DNA of 35,367 nucleotides from Treponema sp. (GCA_031278815.1 JAITJS010000070.1:1-35367), one strand, 5' to 3'; positions 8,251-16,458 are shown, numbered from the stretch's first letter. Numbers and translations are program-made. Notes: a model not told the origin generated them from the letters alone.

Positions 8251-9522
8251 TCAGATTATCGTACCGGGATAGAGAACGGCGTTTTTGGGGATTACGATGA
8301 TGCCATCCACGATATAGTATTGACCGTAATTGCCGTCACTACGGTTTATGTGATCTACCCCGATACGGCAGCCTTCACCAATGCAGGCGTTTTTATCAAT
8401 AATGGCCCCTTTAATGATAACCCCCCTGCCAATACCTATGTTGGGCATCCGGGCTTCGGCGTTTTGCTGTTTCTTGGCTTCCGATTCATAGAAGTCCGCT
8501 CCCATACAGATCACGCCGTTCAGACTGGAGCCTGATTCAATCACCGTTCTCACCCCCACGATGGAGTTCGTGATAGAGGCATTAGTAATGATGCACCCCT
8601 CTGAGGCTATGGACTGGTTCATGTTACTGAAATTCATCTTGGAAGGGGGCAGGTTCCGCATGTGGGTATAGATGGGCTTGGTTTCATCATGGATATCAAA
8701 GCGCGGACGCAGGGTGGTGAGTTCCAAGTTGGCCTCATAGAAATTCTTGATGGTCCCAATATCTTCCCAATACCCCTCAAACAGGTAGGCATTGACCTTT
8801 AGGGTATTAATGGCTTGAGGAATAACCTCTTTACCAAAATCGGTCAATTCGTTATTAAGGCAGGCTTCCATATCAGGGGCATTAAACACATAGATACCCA
8901 TAGACGCCAGGTAGCCGTCTCCCTTGATCTTGTCCGATCGCAGTTCCGCAGGCAGCTTAAAATCACTAATATCCTTAGTAGGCCCTGGTTTTTCCAGGAA
9001 TTGGGTAATGGTATTGTTTTTATCCGCTTTGAGAATCCCCAACTGACTCGCATCTTCCCTGCTGACCGGAGTACAGGCAATGGTAATAGATGCTCCTGAT
9101 TCCTTGTGCTTTTTGAGGAGGTCTTTGAGATCCATCCGGTAGAGTTGATCTCCCGAAAGAATCAAGTAATACGTGGGATCTTGGCTTCTAAAATGAACGA
9201 AATTTTTCCGTACCGCATCGGCGGTCCCCTCATACCAGCCGGAATGTTCAAAGGTCTGCTCTGCCGCAAGGATTTCAACAAATCCTCGGGAGAACAAATC
9301 AAATATATAGGTTTGAGCTAGATGCAGATGCAGTGATGCAGAATTGAATTGGGTCAGGATGTATATTTGCCGTAAATCCGCATTGATACAATTGGATATG
9401 GGTATATCTACGAGCCTGAATTTACCCCCAAAGGGAACCGCAGGTTTGGCCCTTGCCTGAGTCAAAGGAAACAAACGGGTACCTTTTCCGCCTCCTAATA
9501 CAATAGACAAGACTTCAGCCAT
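8251..9522 (-). CDS. glgC: Glucose-1-phosphate adenylyltransferase
   Basis: GlgC makes ADP-glucose from glucose 1-phosphate and ATP, the committed step of bacterial glycogen synthesis. The 423-residue length is normal. The nucleotidyltransferase signature GGGKGTRLFPLT is at residues 10-21, followed by AKPAVPFGGKFRLVDIPISNC. SGDQLYRMD and FEGYWEDIGT are further family motifs, and the C-terminal third (SIVGVRTVIESG... GRGVIIKGAIID) is the left-handed beta-helix regulatory domain. AAGGAGG stands eight bases before the ATG. It is monocistronic with its own promoter and terminator. No other glycogen gene is in the window. Confidence 0.96.
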   Translation of the reverse strand: MAEVLSIVLGGGKGTRLFPLTQARAKPAVPFGGKFRLVDIPISNCINADLRQIYILTQFNSASLHLHLAQTYIFDLFSRGFVEILAAEQTFEHSGWYEGTADAVRKNFVHFRSQDPTYYLILSGDQLYRMDLKDLLKKHKESGASITIACTPVSREDASQLGILKADKNNTITQFLEKPGPTKDISDFKLPAELRSDKIKGDGYLASMGIYVFNAPDMEACLNNELTDFGKEVIPQAINTLKVNAYLFEGYWEDIGTIKNFYEANLELTTLRPRFDIHDETKPIYTHMRNLPPSKMNFSNMNQSIASEGCIITNASITNSIVGVRTVIESGSSLNGVICMGADFYESEAKKQQNAEARMPNIGIGRGVIIKGAIIDKNACIGEGCRIGVDHINRSDGNYGQYYIVDGIIVIPKNAVLYPGTII

Positions 9523-9600
9523 ACTATACCTCCTTAGCTACAGACTTCTAAGCTATACGAAATATCACCCCTACCATCGTGGGAAAAGGACTTTTCTAGA

Positions 9601-9630
9601 AGTATAGAGTAAGTTGCTTTGTTTTGTCGA
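9601..9630 (-). promoter_or_regulatory. glgC promoter
   Basis: On the minus strand, TCGACA (9630-9625), an 18-bp spacer and TATACT (9606-9601) match five of six consensus bases in each box. The implied leader is about 70 nt. Confidence 0.65.
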
Positions 9631-9704
9631 TAGTATTTTCTCGTTATTCAGGATAAACCCGAGGTACAGGGCGTTTACGTTGAAGTCCCGCCAATCTACC
9701 CGCT

Positions 9705-9732
9705 TTATGCAAAGGTAAGACCCTTTGCATAA
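9705..9732. promoter_or_regulatory. Perfect 11-bp inverted repeat between glgC and the HAD gene
   Basis: TTATGCAAAGG (9705-9715) and CCTTTGCATAA (9722-9732) form an exact inverted repeat with a 6-nt centre, 25 bp before the ATG at 9758. There is no T-run on either side, so it is not a typical terminator. An operator or a 5' mRNA hairpin affecting the HAD gene, which lacks a clear Shine-Dalgarno, is possible. Confidence 0.6.
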
Positions 9733-9757
9733 CCCAGGTCCCTTGATATGATCAGAT

Positions 9758-10390
9758 ATGACCCTTCACTATATCCTCTTTGATTTGGACAATACCTTGT
9801 ATTCCCCTCGATATGGACTGGAACTGAATGTAGGCCGGCGTATTGCGGAATTCCTCGTCGCCTATCTAGGGCTTTCTCTGGAAGAAGCCCTGAATCAACG
9901 ACGGGAGCGGATCCAGCGCTACGGTACTACCCTGGAATGGCTCATAGCGGAAAAAGGATACACCGATATTGAGGCGTATTATAAAGCAATTCACCCGGAA
10001 GGAGAAGCGGATACCCTTTCCCCGGATCCGACGCTTCGTGCGTTTCTGGAGTCCCTCCCCCTTCCTCGCGGGATCCTCACCAATTCTCCCCGGGAACATG
10101 CAGACCGGATTCTCAGTAGATTGGGCATTGCAGACCTCTTTACCCATATCTTTGACATTCGATGGCACGGCCTCAAAGGAAAACCCCATGCAGAAGCGTT
10201 TCATCGGACTTTAAACGCCTTAGGAACCCTACCGGAAACTACCCTTTTTATTGATGATACTCCCCGCTACGTAACCGGCTATTGTATCTTGGGCGGACAG
10301 GGCATCCTGCTGGATGAAGAAAACGCCTATCCTGCGTATCCCCATCCGCGGATCCAGAACTTACGGGAACTGACCGGATTTTTACACTGA
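9758..10390 (+). CDS. HAD-superfamily hydrolase, pyrimidine 5'-nucleotidase-like
   Basis: This 210-residue HAD phosphatase has all four motifs: DLDNTLY (nucleophile D9, acid/base D11), TNSP, a lysine in GLKGKPH, and FIDDTPRY. The DxDNTLY start and the cap sequence after it resemble the Sdt1/Phm8-type pyrimidine 5'-nucleotidases, so dephosphorylation of a nucleotide or small sugar phosphate is likely; the substrate cannot be set from sequence. The start must lie close to the motif I segment, which supports the ATG here despite no strong ribosome site. Its 3' end overlaps the convergent acyltransferase gene by 9 bp. Confidence 0.85.
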   Translation: MTLHYILFDLDNTLYSPRYGLELNVGRRIAEFLVAYLGLSLEEALNQRRERIQRYGTTLEWLIAEKGYTDIEAYYKAIHPEGEADTLSPDPTLRAFLESLPLPRGILTNSPREHADRILSRLGIADLFTHIFDIRWHGLKGKPHAEAFHRTLNALGTLPETTLFIDDTPRYVTGYCILGGQGILLDEENAYPAYPHPRIQNLRELTGFLH

Positions 10391-11119
10391 CTGCTCTGCT
10401 TCCAGGGCCTGAGAGATAAGCCTGTGGACCTGATCTGAGAGGTATTGCCGCCGATCCGCAGGAGGGAGGTCGGCGGTCTTAATCAATGGCATAAATCTTA
10501 CCTTCACCGGAACCGCCCGAATCCGGTGGGTCTTTTCAAAGATATCGTAACTGCCGGTGATTGCTATGGGAAGAATCGGAGCGCCTGATTGGGTGGCTAG
10601 TTTGAAAGAACCGGATCTGAAGGGAAGCAGCCCTTGGCCGTGGCTCCTGGTCCCTTCAGGAAAAATGACTATGGCTTCCCCTTCTTTGATCCGGCGTATC
10701 CCCCTAGCAATAGTACCCACTGCTTGGCGTATGTTTTTTCGGTCAATGAAAAGGCCGCCCAGCAGGAAAATCCAGAGATTGAGGAAAGGAATCAAGGCCA
10801 ACTCTTTTTTTGCAATAAACCCAACAGGTCTTCCTACCAAAGCCAGGATGAGCAGAATATCAAAGATGCTTCCGTGGTTGCTGACAAAACAAAGCCCCCC
10901 CTGTAGGGGAATGTGTTCCCTGCCCTGAACCGTTAGTTTACATCCAGTACAGGCGATAAGCAGCCAGGACCAGATTTGAGCGATTTTATATATCCCCAAG
11001 GTCATGGGCTTTTTAAGCCCTAGACAGCTCAAAAGAAATATCCCTATGCCCAGGGGGGCAAGGACAACCATAGCCACTCCTACAATGATGAAATCCGCAA
11101 TCGTTATGAGTAATAGCAT
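10382..11119 (-). CDS. 1-acyl-sn-glycerol-3-phosphate acyltransferase (PlsC family)
   Basis: This enzyme would acylate lysophosphatidic acid to phosphatidic acid at the inner membrane. Visible motifs are NHGSIFD (the HX4D catalytic pair), GGLFIDRKN and FPEGTRS, in the right order and spacing. One or two hydrophobic segments precede the catalytic block. Two adjacent ATGs exist (11122 and 11119); AAGGAGG lies 4 nt from the first and 7 nt from the second, so I prefer the second. It follows the HAD phosphatase gene by about 15 bp and probably shares its transcript. The family also includes other membrane acyltransferases, so the exact acceptor is inferred. Confidence 0.88.
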   Translation of the reverse strand: MLLLITIADFIIVGVAMVVLAPLGIGIFLLSCLGLKKPMTLGIYKIAQIWSWLLIACTGCKLTVQGREHIPLQGGLCFVSNHGSIFDILLILALVGRPVGFIAKKELALIPFLNLWIFLLGGLFIDRKNIRQAVGTIARGIRRIKEGEAIVIFPEGTRSHGQGLLPFRSGSFKLATQSGAPILPIAITGSYDIFEKTHRIRAVPVKVRFMPLIKTADLPPADRRQYLSDQVHRLISQALEAEQSV

Positions 11120-11137
11120 CATGACTCCTCCTTACCC

Positions 11138-11773
11138 TTACACCAGCATCTGCATCTTGTGCAATGCACCTCGAGCAGCTGCAGGATCTTGCCATACCAG
11201 CCCCCGGATCCCCAAGGAACAGGCTTTTTCCACATTGATAGGTATATCATCGAAAAAAACCACTTCTTCCGGCCTACAGGACAAGCCCTGCAGCAGGGTT
11301 TCATAAATAGGAGTTTCCGGCTTGATAAAACCGGTTTCACAGGAAAAAATCCCTACGTGCGGAAGACGGAAAACCGGCAGGCTTTCCCGTGCCCAGGCGA
11401 GGAAATCATGGGGCATGTTGGAGAGGATCCCCACCGTGTATCCTGCGGCCTTGACATCCTCCATGAGGGTAACCGTATCAGCGTTGATCCGCTTCCAACT
11501 GTCTAAATCAAGTCTGACCAATCGTGCGGCTGTGGCATCGTCTAAGCCCGGTCCAAGTATGGTTCGGTAATACTCCTTTCCGCTTAGGGTACCCCGATCA
11601 TATTCTGCCCGGTACGTCCATACCAAGGTATCCATAGTCTTCACATCCAGTCCTGCAATGGAAGCCAAGTCTTCCATAATCCGGGGTTCCGGCGGAAAAG
11701 AAATCACCTTTCCAAAATCAAATACCACTGCCTTGGGAACAGGGATAGTTCCTGCTTTTCGTACGGTGATCAC
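11138..11773 (-). CDS. HAD-IA phosphatase, YihX-like
   Basis: This 211-residue HAD hydrolase has motif I DFGKV (D19), motif II SNMP, motif III lysine in [10 protein letters not shown], and motif IV FFDDI. The usual second aspartate of motif I is replaced by glycine, as in the DLGNV/DFGGV subgroup that includes E. coli YihX (a glucose-1-phosphate phosphatase) and epoxide-hydrolase N-domains. The start is GTG and overlaps the PFP stop codon (GTGA), indicating translational coupling; there is no independent ribosome site. Cotranscription with PFP, and GlgC nearby, make a sugar-phosphate substrate plausible, but this is inference. Confidence 0.8.
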   Translation of the reverse strand: MITVRKAGTIPVPKAVVFDFGKVISFPPEPRIMEDLASIAGLDVKTMDTLVWTYRAEYDRGTLSGKEYYRTILGPGLDDATAARLVRLDLDSWKRINADTVTLMEDVKAAGYTVGILSNMPHDFLAWARESLPVFRLPHVGIFSCETGFIKPETPIYETLLQGLSCRPEEVVFFDDIPINVEKACSLGIRGLVWQDPAAARGALHKMQMLV

Positions 11774-13455
11774 GGTTTTATGTTAGCCCTTCCCTGCTGT
11801 TCTAGTTCCAAAACCCGCGGGGGCCGATCGCAGAGTTCCGGCGGGCCGAAATACTGGATCCCCCCGGGAAAAAGAAAACTGGTGGTACAGGCCCAGGTAT
11901 CCCGAGCCGCGGCAAAGGCCTTAAAAGGCGGAGCTGCAAGGTCAACCAGGGCCTTCTGGATCACCGGCTTCTGGGAACCATGCCGCTGTTCCAGGTGCAT
12001 CATCATGGTGAGGGGAAGCCCTGCGGGAACCCATTCCTCAGGAAGAGCGGTCAGATTTTTCACGCAAGCAATATACCCGGTCAGCCCTGCAGCAATGAGC
12101 ACAAACGCGGTCAGCCCCAGGGAATACCCGTAATTCGCATCGAAATTGCTGGGAAAGGCAGAACGACCCTCATACCCGAAGAAGTGCCTCAAGGCGCTGA
12201 ATTTCCCTTTATAAAGCCCCTGCTCCTTCAAACGGGCAAGCCGCTTTTCTGCCATGCCCATGAGGAGCTTCTCGGTTTCGATGCGGGAGACCTGGACATT
12301 GCCGTGAGGGTCCCGATCCATGAGCAGTTCCCGGGCAATATCCGCAGGAAGGCTCCCTAAGAGTGCTTGGGCAGCAGGGGAAAGCTTGGTGCGGAGAAAA
12401 CCGAGATGATCCGTCAAGCTGGGAAGGGCGGCTAATTCCGCTTCATAGGTAGCGATGGTATCGTTAAGCTCGAGGATAAGCTGCTTCATCTCAGGGACGA
12501 ATTCCACAAGCCCTTCAGGGATGAGGACCACCCCAAAAAATTCTTTGTTTTCCGCTCGCTTAATCACCGATGCGCAGATCTGGTCTACGATTTGACTCAA
12601 GGACCATTTTTTTACCGCCACTTCCTCAGAGATGAAACACACATTAGGATGGGTCTGGAGGGCGCATTCTAAGGCGATGTGGCTGGCAGAGCGGCCCATG
12701 AGTTTGATGAAATGCCAGTATTTCTTTGCGCTGTTCGCATCCCGTTCGATGTTGCCGATGAGTTCGCTGTAGGTTTTTACCGCGGTGTCAAAGCCAAAGG
12801 AGGTTTGGATGTGTTCGTTCTTGAGGTCTCCGTCAATGGTTTTGGGGCAGCCTATGACCTGTATGGGCGAACCTTGGTCCAGGAAATACTCTGCCAACCC
12901 TGCGGCGTTGGTGTTGGAATCATCCCCGCCTATGATAAGCAGCGCATCAAGCCGGAGCTTCTTTGCGGTTTCCAGGGATGAGGCAAACTGCTCTGGGCTT
13001 TCAATCTTGGTCCGTCCTGAACCTATCATATCAAAGCCCCCGGTATTCCGGTATGCGTCAATGATGGCATCGCTGAGTTCCCGGTATTTATTTTCGATGA
13101 GCCCGCTGGGGCCGCCGAGAAAGCCGTAGAGCCGGGAGCGGGGGTTTCCTCGCTTGAGACCGTCATAGAGTCCTGCAATCACGTTATGGCCGCCGGGAGC
13201 CTGTCCTCCTGAAAGAAGTACCCCTAGGGTTAATTTTCGATGCATGGTTTCGTTGGGTTCCCCGGTGCGGGTTACCACATCTACCAGGACTTTGCCATAG
13301 GTATGTTTAAATAGCGCTTTGAGCGCTCCCTGATCCGCGATGGACTGGGTGGCAAGGCCCTGGGAAAGGGCGATGGTGCTCAGTTCCTGGGATAAAACCC
13401 GGGGAAACCTTGGTTGGTACCTGTAGCGAGCGTGCTGCAGGGCGGATATTTCCAT
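11770..13455 (-). CDS. pfp: Diphosphate--fructose-6-phosphate 1-phosphotransferase (PPi-dependent PFK)
   Basis: PFP reversibly phosphorylates fructose 6-phosphate with pyrophosphate in glycolysis/gluconeogenesis. The 561-residue length fits the long PFP group of spirochaetes and plants. Motifs: [10 protein letters not shown] (81-90), GGDDSN (176-181, where the second Asp marks PPi rather than ATP use), PKTIDGD (204-210, with the PPi-type lysine and catalytic Asp residues) and MGRSASH (253-259). A good AAGGAGA lies seven bases before the ATG. Upstream is a long leader that contains a cobalamin-riboswitch-like aptamer on the same strand, which is unexpected for a glycolytic gene. The stop overlaps the next gene. 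Confidence 0.95.
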   Translation of the reverse strand: MEISALQHARYRYQPRFPRVLSQELSTIALSQGLATQSIADQGALKALFKHTYGKVLVDVVTRTGEPNETMHRKLTLGVLLSGGQAPGGHNVIAGLYDGLKRGNPRSRLYGFLGGPSGLIENKYRELSDAIIDAYRNTGGFDMIGSGRTKIESPEQFASSLETAKKLRLDALLIIGGDDSNTNAAGLAEYFLDQGSPIQVIGCPKTIDGDLKNEHIQTSFGFDTAVKTYSELIGNIERDANSAKKYWHFIKLMGRSASHIALECALQTHPNVCFISEEVAVKKWSLSQIVDQICASVIKRAENKEFFGVVLIPEGLVEFVPEMKQLILELNDTIATYEAELAALPSLTDHLGFLRTKLSPAAQALLGSLPADIARELLMDRDPHGNVQVSRIETEKLLMGMAEKRLARLKEQGLYKGKFSALRHFFGYEGRSAFPSNFDANYGYSLGLTAFVLIAAGLTGYIACVKNLTALPEEWVPAGLPLTMMMHLEQRHGSQKPVIQKALVDLAAPPFKAFAAARDTWACTTSFLFPGGIQYFGPPELCDRPPRVLELEQQGRANIKP

Positions 13456-13674
13456 TCCAGTATCTCCTTAAATACACTAAAGGGACCCCCTACACAAGAA
13501 ACAGGGGGCGTGAAGCAGGCCCTGTGTCTCATAGGAGAATCGCTGACCAGTGAAGTACTTCGGTGGCACCGCGATTTTGTATCAATACTACTGGAAAACC
13601 CAGGCATAAGACAAGCAGTAATCCTCCTGCCTGTCATCGAAACCTAAAAGACATAGAACCGCCCTGGCGTTGCT
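13456..13674 (-). promoter_or_regulatory. Hairpin-rich leader between the riboswitch aptamer and the PFP gene
   Basis: This ~220-nt stretch has no credible gene. On the minus strand, in order, it contains a 9-bp hairpin (arms 13635-13627 and 13618-13610, loop GAGGATTA), a large imperfect palindrome centred on GAAGTACTTC (13539-13575), a TCTCCT segment (about 13533-13538) that could pair with the AGGAGA of the PFP ribosome site, and the stem at 13501-13525. This organisation is what an expression platform would look like; the pairing choices are my inference. Confidence 0.55.
13492..13525 (-). terminator. Terminator-like hairpin in the PFP leader
   Basis: On the minus strand ACAGGG (13525-13520) pairs with CCCTGT (13506-13501), followed by TTCTTGTG. 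The stem is short and the T-run imperfect. It could be a riboswitch-controlled terminator about 50 nt before the PFP start codon. Confidence 0.4.
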
Positions 13675-13870
13675 TGTATCAAAATATCCTGGCTTATGGG
13701 TTCGAGTAGTGAAGACCCTTGGTACTTCACCCTCTCTGTTCTACCGGCCTTCCCAGCTTAACACAACCAGTGACCCTTGATGGCAGAACTGCTTCGCCCT
13801 TCGATGAAATCCCAATCACAGTTACGGACGAGCGGAGGAATTACACCTCCTTCCTTCAATCCACGTTTAT
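13675..13870 (-). ncRNA. Cobalamin (B12) riboswitch aptamer
   Basis: Conserved blocks of the cobalamin riboswitch appear on the minus strand in the expected order: a GGAGG/CCTCC hairpin with GGTGTAATTCC (13850-13834); CCGTAACTGTGA (13827-13816, consensus CCGCAACTGTGA); CACTGG...CTGGGAAGGCCGG (13772-13744, consensus CACTG..GGGAAGGC); a variable GTGAAG/CTTCAC hairpin (about 13731-13710); and the B12 box AAGCCAGGATA (13695-13685). The last two bases of the B12 box differ from the usual AGCCAGGAGA. This class binds adenosylcobalamin or related cobalamins and usually represses cobalamin transport or synthesis genes. Here the next gene on the strand is PFP. A TTGACT box (13886-13881) lies just upstream but no good -10. 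Confidence 0.78.
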
Positions 13871-13903
13871 AGTAAAAAAGAGTCAAGCCTTTTTGGGATA
13901 CAT

Positions 13904-14134
13904 AACGTGAGTTCGATGGGAAGAAAACTCACGTGCAATACCGTCATTGCGAGGGCAGCGAAGCAATCCGGCACCTGCGGTGGGCGTATTGGGGGCTGCT
14001 CGTCTGGATTGCTTTGTCGCTTTGCTCCTCTCGCCATGACTCGGGCTACGTCGAGGCGTGACGGAACGCTATACGCCTGATCCTGGTGTCCAGGCCGGAT
14101 GACCGGCGCGCGTTGTTCCCCTCGAACTCACGTT
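13904..14134. mobile_element. MITE-like element, ~231 bp, with terminal inverted repeats
   Basis: AACGTGAGTTCGA (13904-13916) is matched exactly in inverted form by TCGAACTCACGTT (14122-14134), and similarity continues inward (GGG/CCC). The four bases ACAT flank both sides (13900-13903 and 14135-14138), which looks like a target-site duplication. No coding frame lies inside. An inner copy AACTCACGT (13926-13934) can also pair with the left arm. The interior holds a REP-like palindrome. It sits directly upstream of the riboswitch. A non-autonomous element is the best reading; no partner transposase is seen. Confidence 0.6.
13943..14040. repeat. REP-like palindrome (GTCATTGCGAG...GAAGCAATCC type)
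   Basis: The left arm GTCATTGCGAGGG...AAGCAATCCGG (13943-13971) is mirrored by CTGGATTGCTTTGTCGC...TCGCCATGAC (14004-14040). Sequences of this type, GTCATTGCGAG followed by GAAGCAATCC, are widespread dispersed palindromes in bacterial genomes, often intergenic. It lies inside the inverted-repeat-bounded element. Confidence 0.7.
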
Positions 14135-14151
14135 ACATAATTGAACCTGTT

Positions 14152-14179
14152 CCTAAACCTCAGTTCATATAGGTTTAGG
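14152..14179. repeat. Perfect 9-bp inverted repeat downstream of the GT4 gene
   Basis: CCTAAACCT (14152-14160) and AGGTTTAGG (14171-14179) form an exact inverted repeat with a 10-nt centre; a related TTCCTAAGCCT follows at about 14224. There is no T-run for termination. The rest of 14136-14262 has no gene or other signal apart from a C7 run at 14242-14248. Confidence 0.5.
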
Positions 14180-14262
14180 TACATAAATTCCGTGTTAGAG
14201 CAGATTATATGAGGTGTTACCCGTTCCTAAGCCTGGAAAGCCCCCCCATTCCCAAGCGAGGG

Positions 14263-15597
14263 CTAGACCCGCAGAGCAACAGGGACCGAAGGATCACCCG
14301 GAATGATCCGTAGGGGCTTATGCTGCTGTAACTGCTTAAGATAGGCCCGGACCTTATGAGAGGGCCGTGCCCGGGGATCTTGACGGAAGCTCGAGAGAGT
14401 ATCCTGGTAAATGCGTTGCAGTTTTACCGCCAAGGTATCAATACTCCAGCCCTGGGCGTATTGTTTTGCTTCCGCTGCTTTGCGCTTATAGAGGGCCTGG
14501 TCTTCCAGTAAATCAAAGACCCGCTGCATAAATTCCTGGGGATCGTTTTTGACCATAAAACCGCCGTTATCGCCGTTCATCACCATGAGGGTCCCCATAG
14601 CTCCAATGGCCACGACCGGAATGCCGGAAAACATGGCTTCAATGGTTACCAAGCCCTGGGTTTCCGTGAGGGAGGGAAAGACGAATATATCCGAGACCCG
14701 GTAGGTCAAGGCTAGATCTTCCCGGTCCAGGTAGCCGGTAAACACACAATGATCCGCAATACCCAATCGTGCACATTCCTCCTGATAGTCGTACAGATCA
14801 GGGCCATTACCGACCAATAAAAAGGCCGCCTCCGGATGTTTGGCGATAATCAAGGGCGCAATGGTCAGCAAGAAATTGATATTTTTTTCCTTGGCAATAC
14901 GGCCGGCAAAGAGGAGTATGCGCTTGTGGGCAAGCTGTGGATACTTTTGGATGAGCAGCTCCTTAAAGGAGGCCACTCCCCCGGCATCACGGGTAAAGAG
15001 CTGAGGTTCTATGCCCGTGGGCAGCAAGTAACTGTGCTTCTTTATCCGATATTTTTTAAGGAGCTCCTGAATCTGCAAGGTAGGCACGATGACGGTCCAG
15101 GCCCGCTTTAAGGTGCTTTTGCTTATCCCGCGTACAATGAGCCGCAATAAAAACGTAGGAACCAGGGGGATATAATTGGTCACATAATCTTCCCATAGGG
15201 TATGATAGGTGTACACCGTGGGCAGGGTATACAGCCAGGCGTATTGAAAGCCAAATTCGGCAATCACAAATTCCGTGTTAATATGAATAATATCAGGCTT
15301 AAACTGTTCAATCTGTTTGGATACCCAAAACCATGTATGAAATTTCGCTATCCGATCTTCTTTAGAAATGATAACGGGCATAGAGGGCACTCGAATCACC
15401 TGGGGCTCATGCCTATCCCTAAGCAGCCCGCTCCGCTCTGTGGACATACGGCCTACCACTGATGATTCCGGGTAAAACGGGCAAATGATCAGCACCTCGT
15501 TCCCCAGCCGTATGAGGGCCCGGGAAAAAGATTCCACAGAAACCGCTACCCCGTTCACCCGGGGCCAGTACGCATCGGTAAACATCACTATTTTCAT
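14263..15597 (-). CDS. GT4-family glycosyltransferase
   Basis: This 444-residue GT-B fold enzyme has the GT4 opening FTDAYWPRVNGVAVSV, the inter-domain AGRIAKEKN (231-239) and the EX7E motif (E312-E320 in PSLTETQGLVTIEAM). The N-terminal pattern resembles diacylglycerol glucosyltransferases and related mannosyltransferases, so a glycolipid or envelope glycan product is likely; acceptor and sugar are not determined. No signal peptide is seen; GT4 lipid enzymes are often membrane-associated through basic patches, and the C-terminal ~50 residues here are Arg/Lys/His-rich. The ribosome site is weak (GTGGATAC), and a TTGCTT-17-TGTAGT promoter is possible just upstream. Confidence 0.87.
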   Translation of the reverse strand: MKIVMFTDAYWPRVNGVAVSVESFSRALIRLGNEVLIICPFYPESSVVGRMSTERSGLLRDRHEPQVIRVPSMPVIISKEDRIAKFHTWFWVSKQIEQFKPDIIHINTEFVIAEFGFQYAWLYTLPTVYTYHTLWEDYVTNYIPLVPTFLLRLIVRGISKSTLKRAWTVIVPTLQIQELLKKYRIKKHSYLLPTGIEPQLFTRDAGGVASFKELLIQKYPQLAHKRILLFAGRIAKEKNINFLLTIAPLIIAKHPEAAFLLVGNGPDLYDYQEECARLGIADHCVFTGYLDREDLALTYRVSDIFVFPSLTETQGLVTIEAMFSGIPVVAIGAMGTLMVMNGDNGGFMVKNDPQEFMQRVFDLLEDQALYKRKAAEAKQYAQGWSIDTLAVKLQRIYQDTLSSFRQDPRARPSHKVRAYLKQLQQHKPLRIIPGDPSVPVALRV

Positions 15598-15699
15598 GTA
15601 TCCACTATACTACAGATCCAGGATATAGTAAAAGCAACGCCCTTCTGGAGGAACTCCTGCCCATGGAACAAGCCCCAGAGGGTAGAGCAAGGCGGACCT

Positions 15700-16458
15700 T
15701 TAGGTATAGTCTTCCAAAGGAAGGATATCCGCCTGGGAAGGCTTGGGTAGGGGCCGACGGATAGACAAACCCCTATCCCCTCTGGGTCTGGTCAGTTCGA
15801 TGATAAGGTCTGAACAGGTCTTTTCCACTTCCGCGGTGAATTTATCGACAATATGGGTAAAGAGTGAATGGGCTACCATAGCGATCAGGGCGATGATAAG
15901 GCCAAACACGGTGGTAATCAATGCCTCATAGATACCGTTTGCCACAATCTGAGCGTTCACGTCGGTGGCTTCGGCGATGGATTTGAAGGCGCCGATCATC
16001 CCGGAAACGGTTCCCAAGAACCCGGTGAGGGGTGAAAGAGAACCCAAGGCGGTAAGAAAATTGAAGCCGTTTTCCAAGGAGTTGATACAGCTCATGGCTT
16101 CGGCTTCAATGGTTTTTTCTATCTGATGTTCCGGGAATTCGGCCCGATGTATCAGGGTAAGCAATATCCGCGCTCCTATCCGGCGTTTGGTGAGACCGGT
16201 CAAATACGCTTCGGCTTCAGAGAGTTCATCCTTTTGTAGGTATTCCTGCACCTGTGCCTTGAGATCATCCAGCCGTAAGTTGTGATACAACAGATACACC
16301 GCCCGCTCCAAGGCGATTGCTATGGTAGCAATCGAGAAGAAGAGCAGGGGCCACATGAAAATGCCCCCCATTTGAAAAAGGGTCAATAACGAAAACGACG
16401 TACTCCCGCCTTCCATGAGCTTATCATACCGGTATTCCCCGGATGCTGCAAGAGGCAT
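15700..16458 (-). CDS. MotA/TolQ/ExbB proton-channel family protein
   Basis: The protein has three membrane segments: one near the N-terminus (FMWPLLFFSIATIAIALERAVYLL), then a cytoplasmic helical stretch, then two segments with SPLTGFLGTVSGMIGAFKSIAE and the downstream TTVFGLIIALIAMVAHSLF, which are the ExbB/TolQ signatures. Such proteins form the stator of proton-driven machines with ExbD/TolR, but no ExbD-like gene follows. The start is uncertain: TTG at 16488, ATG at 16458 (preceded by AAGAGG, chosen), or ATG at 16416. An 8-bp inverted repeat (16449-16469) covers the 16458 start. It is the last gene of a four-gene operon. Confidence 0.82.
   Translation of the reverse strand: MPLAASGEYRYDKLMEGGSTSFSLLTLFQMGGIFMWPLLFFSIATIAIALERAVYLLYHNLRLDDLKAQVQEYLQKDELSEAEAYLTGLTKRRIGARILLTLIHRAEFPEHQIEKTIEAEAMSCINSLENGFNFLTALGSLSPLTGFLGTVSGMIGAFKSIAEATDVNAQIVANGIYEALITTVFGLIIALIAMVAHSLFTHIVDKFTAEVEKTCSDLIIELTRPRGDRGLSIRRPLPKPSQADILPLEDYT

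Noticed and set aside
13561-13576. GGTGGCACCGCG on the plus strand, similar to a T-box antiterminator
   Set aside because: No specifier stem or downstream plus-strand gene exists; the sequence is one arm of a larger palindrome in the minus-strand PFP leader.
13380-13637. Small minus-strand reading frame of 85 codons overlapping the PFP start
   Set aside because: It runs out of frame through the PFP N-terminus and leader hairpins, with no protein-like features.
13719-13910. Small plus-strand reading frame of 63 codons in the large intergenic gap
   Set aside because: It lies antisense to the riboswitch aptamer, has no ribosome site and no recognisable sequence.
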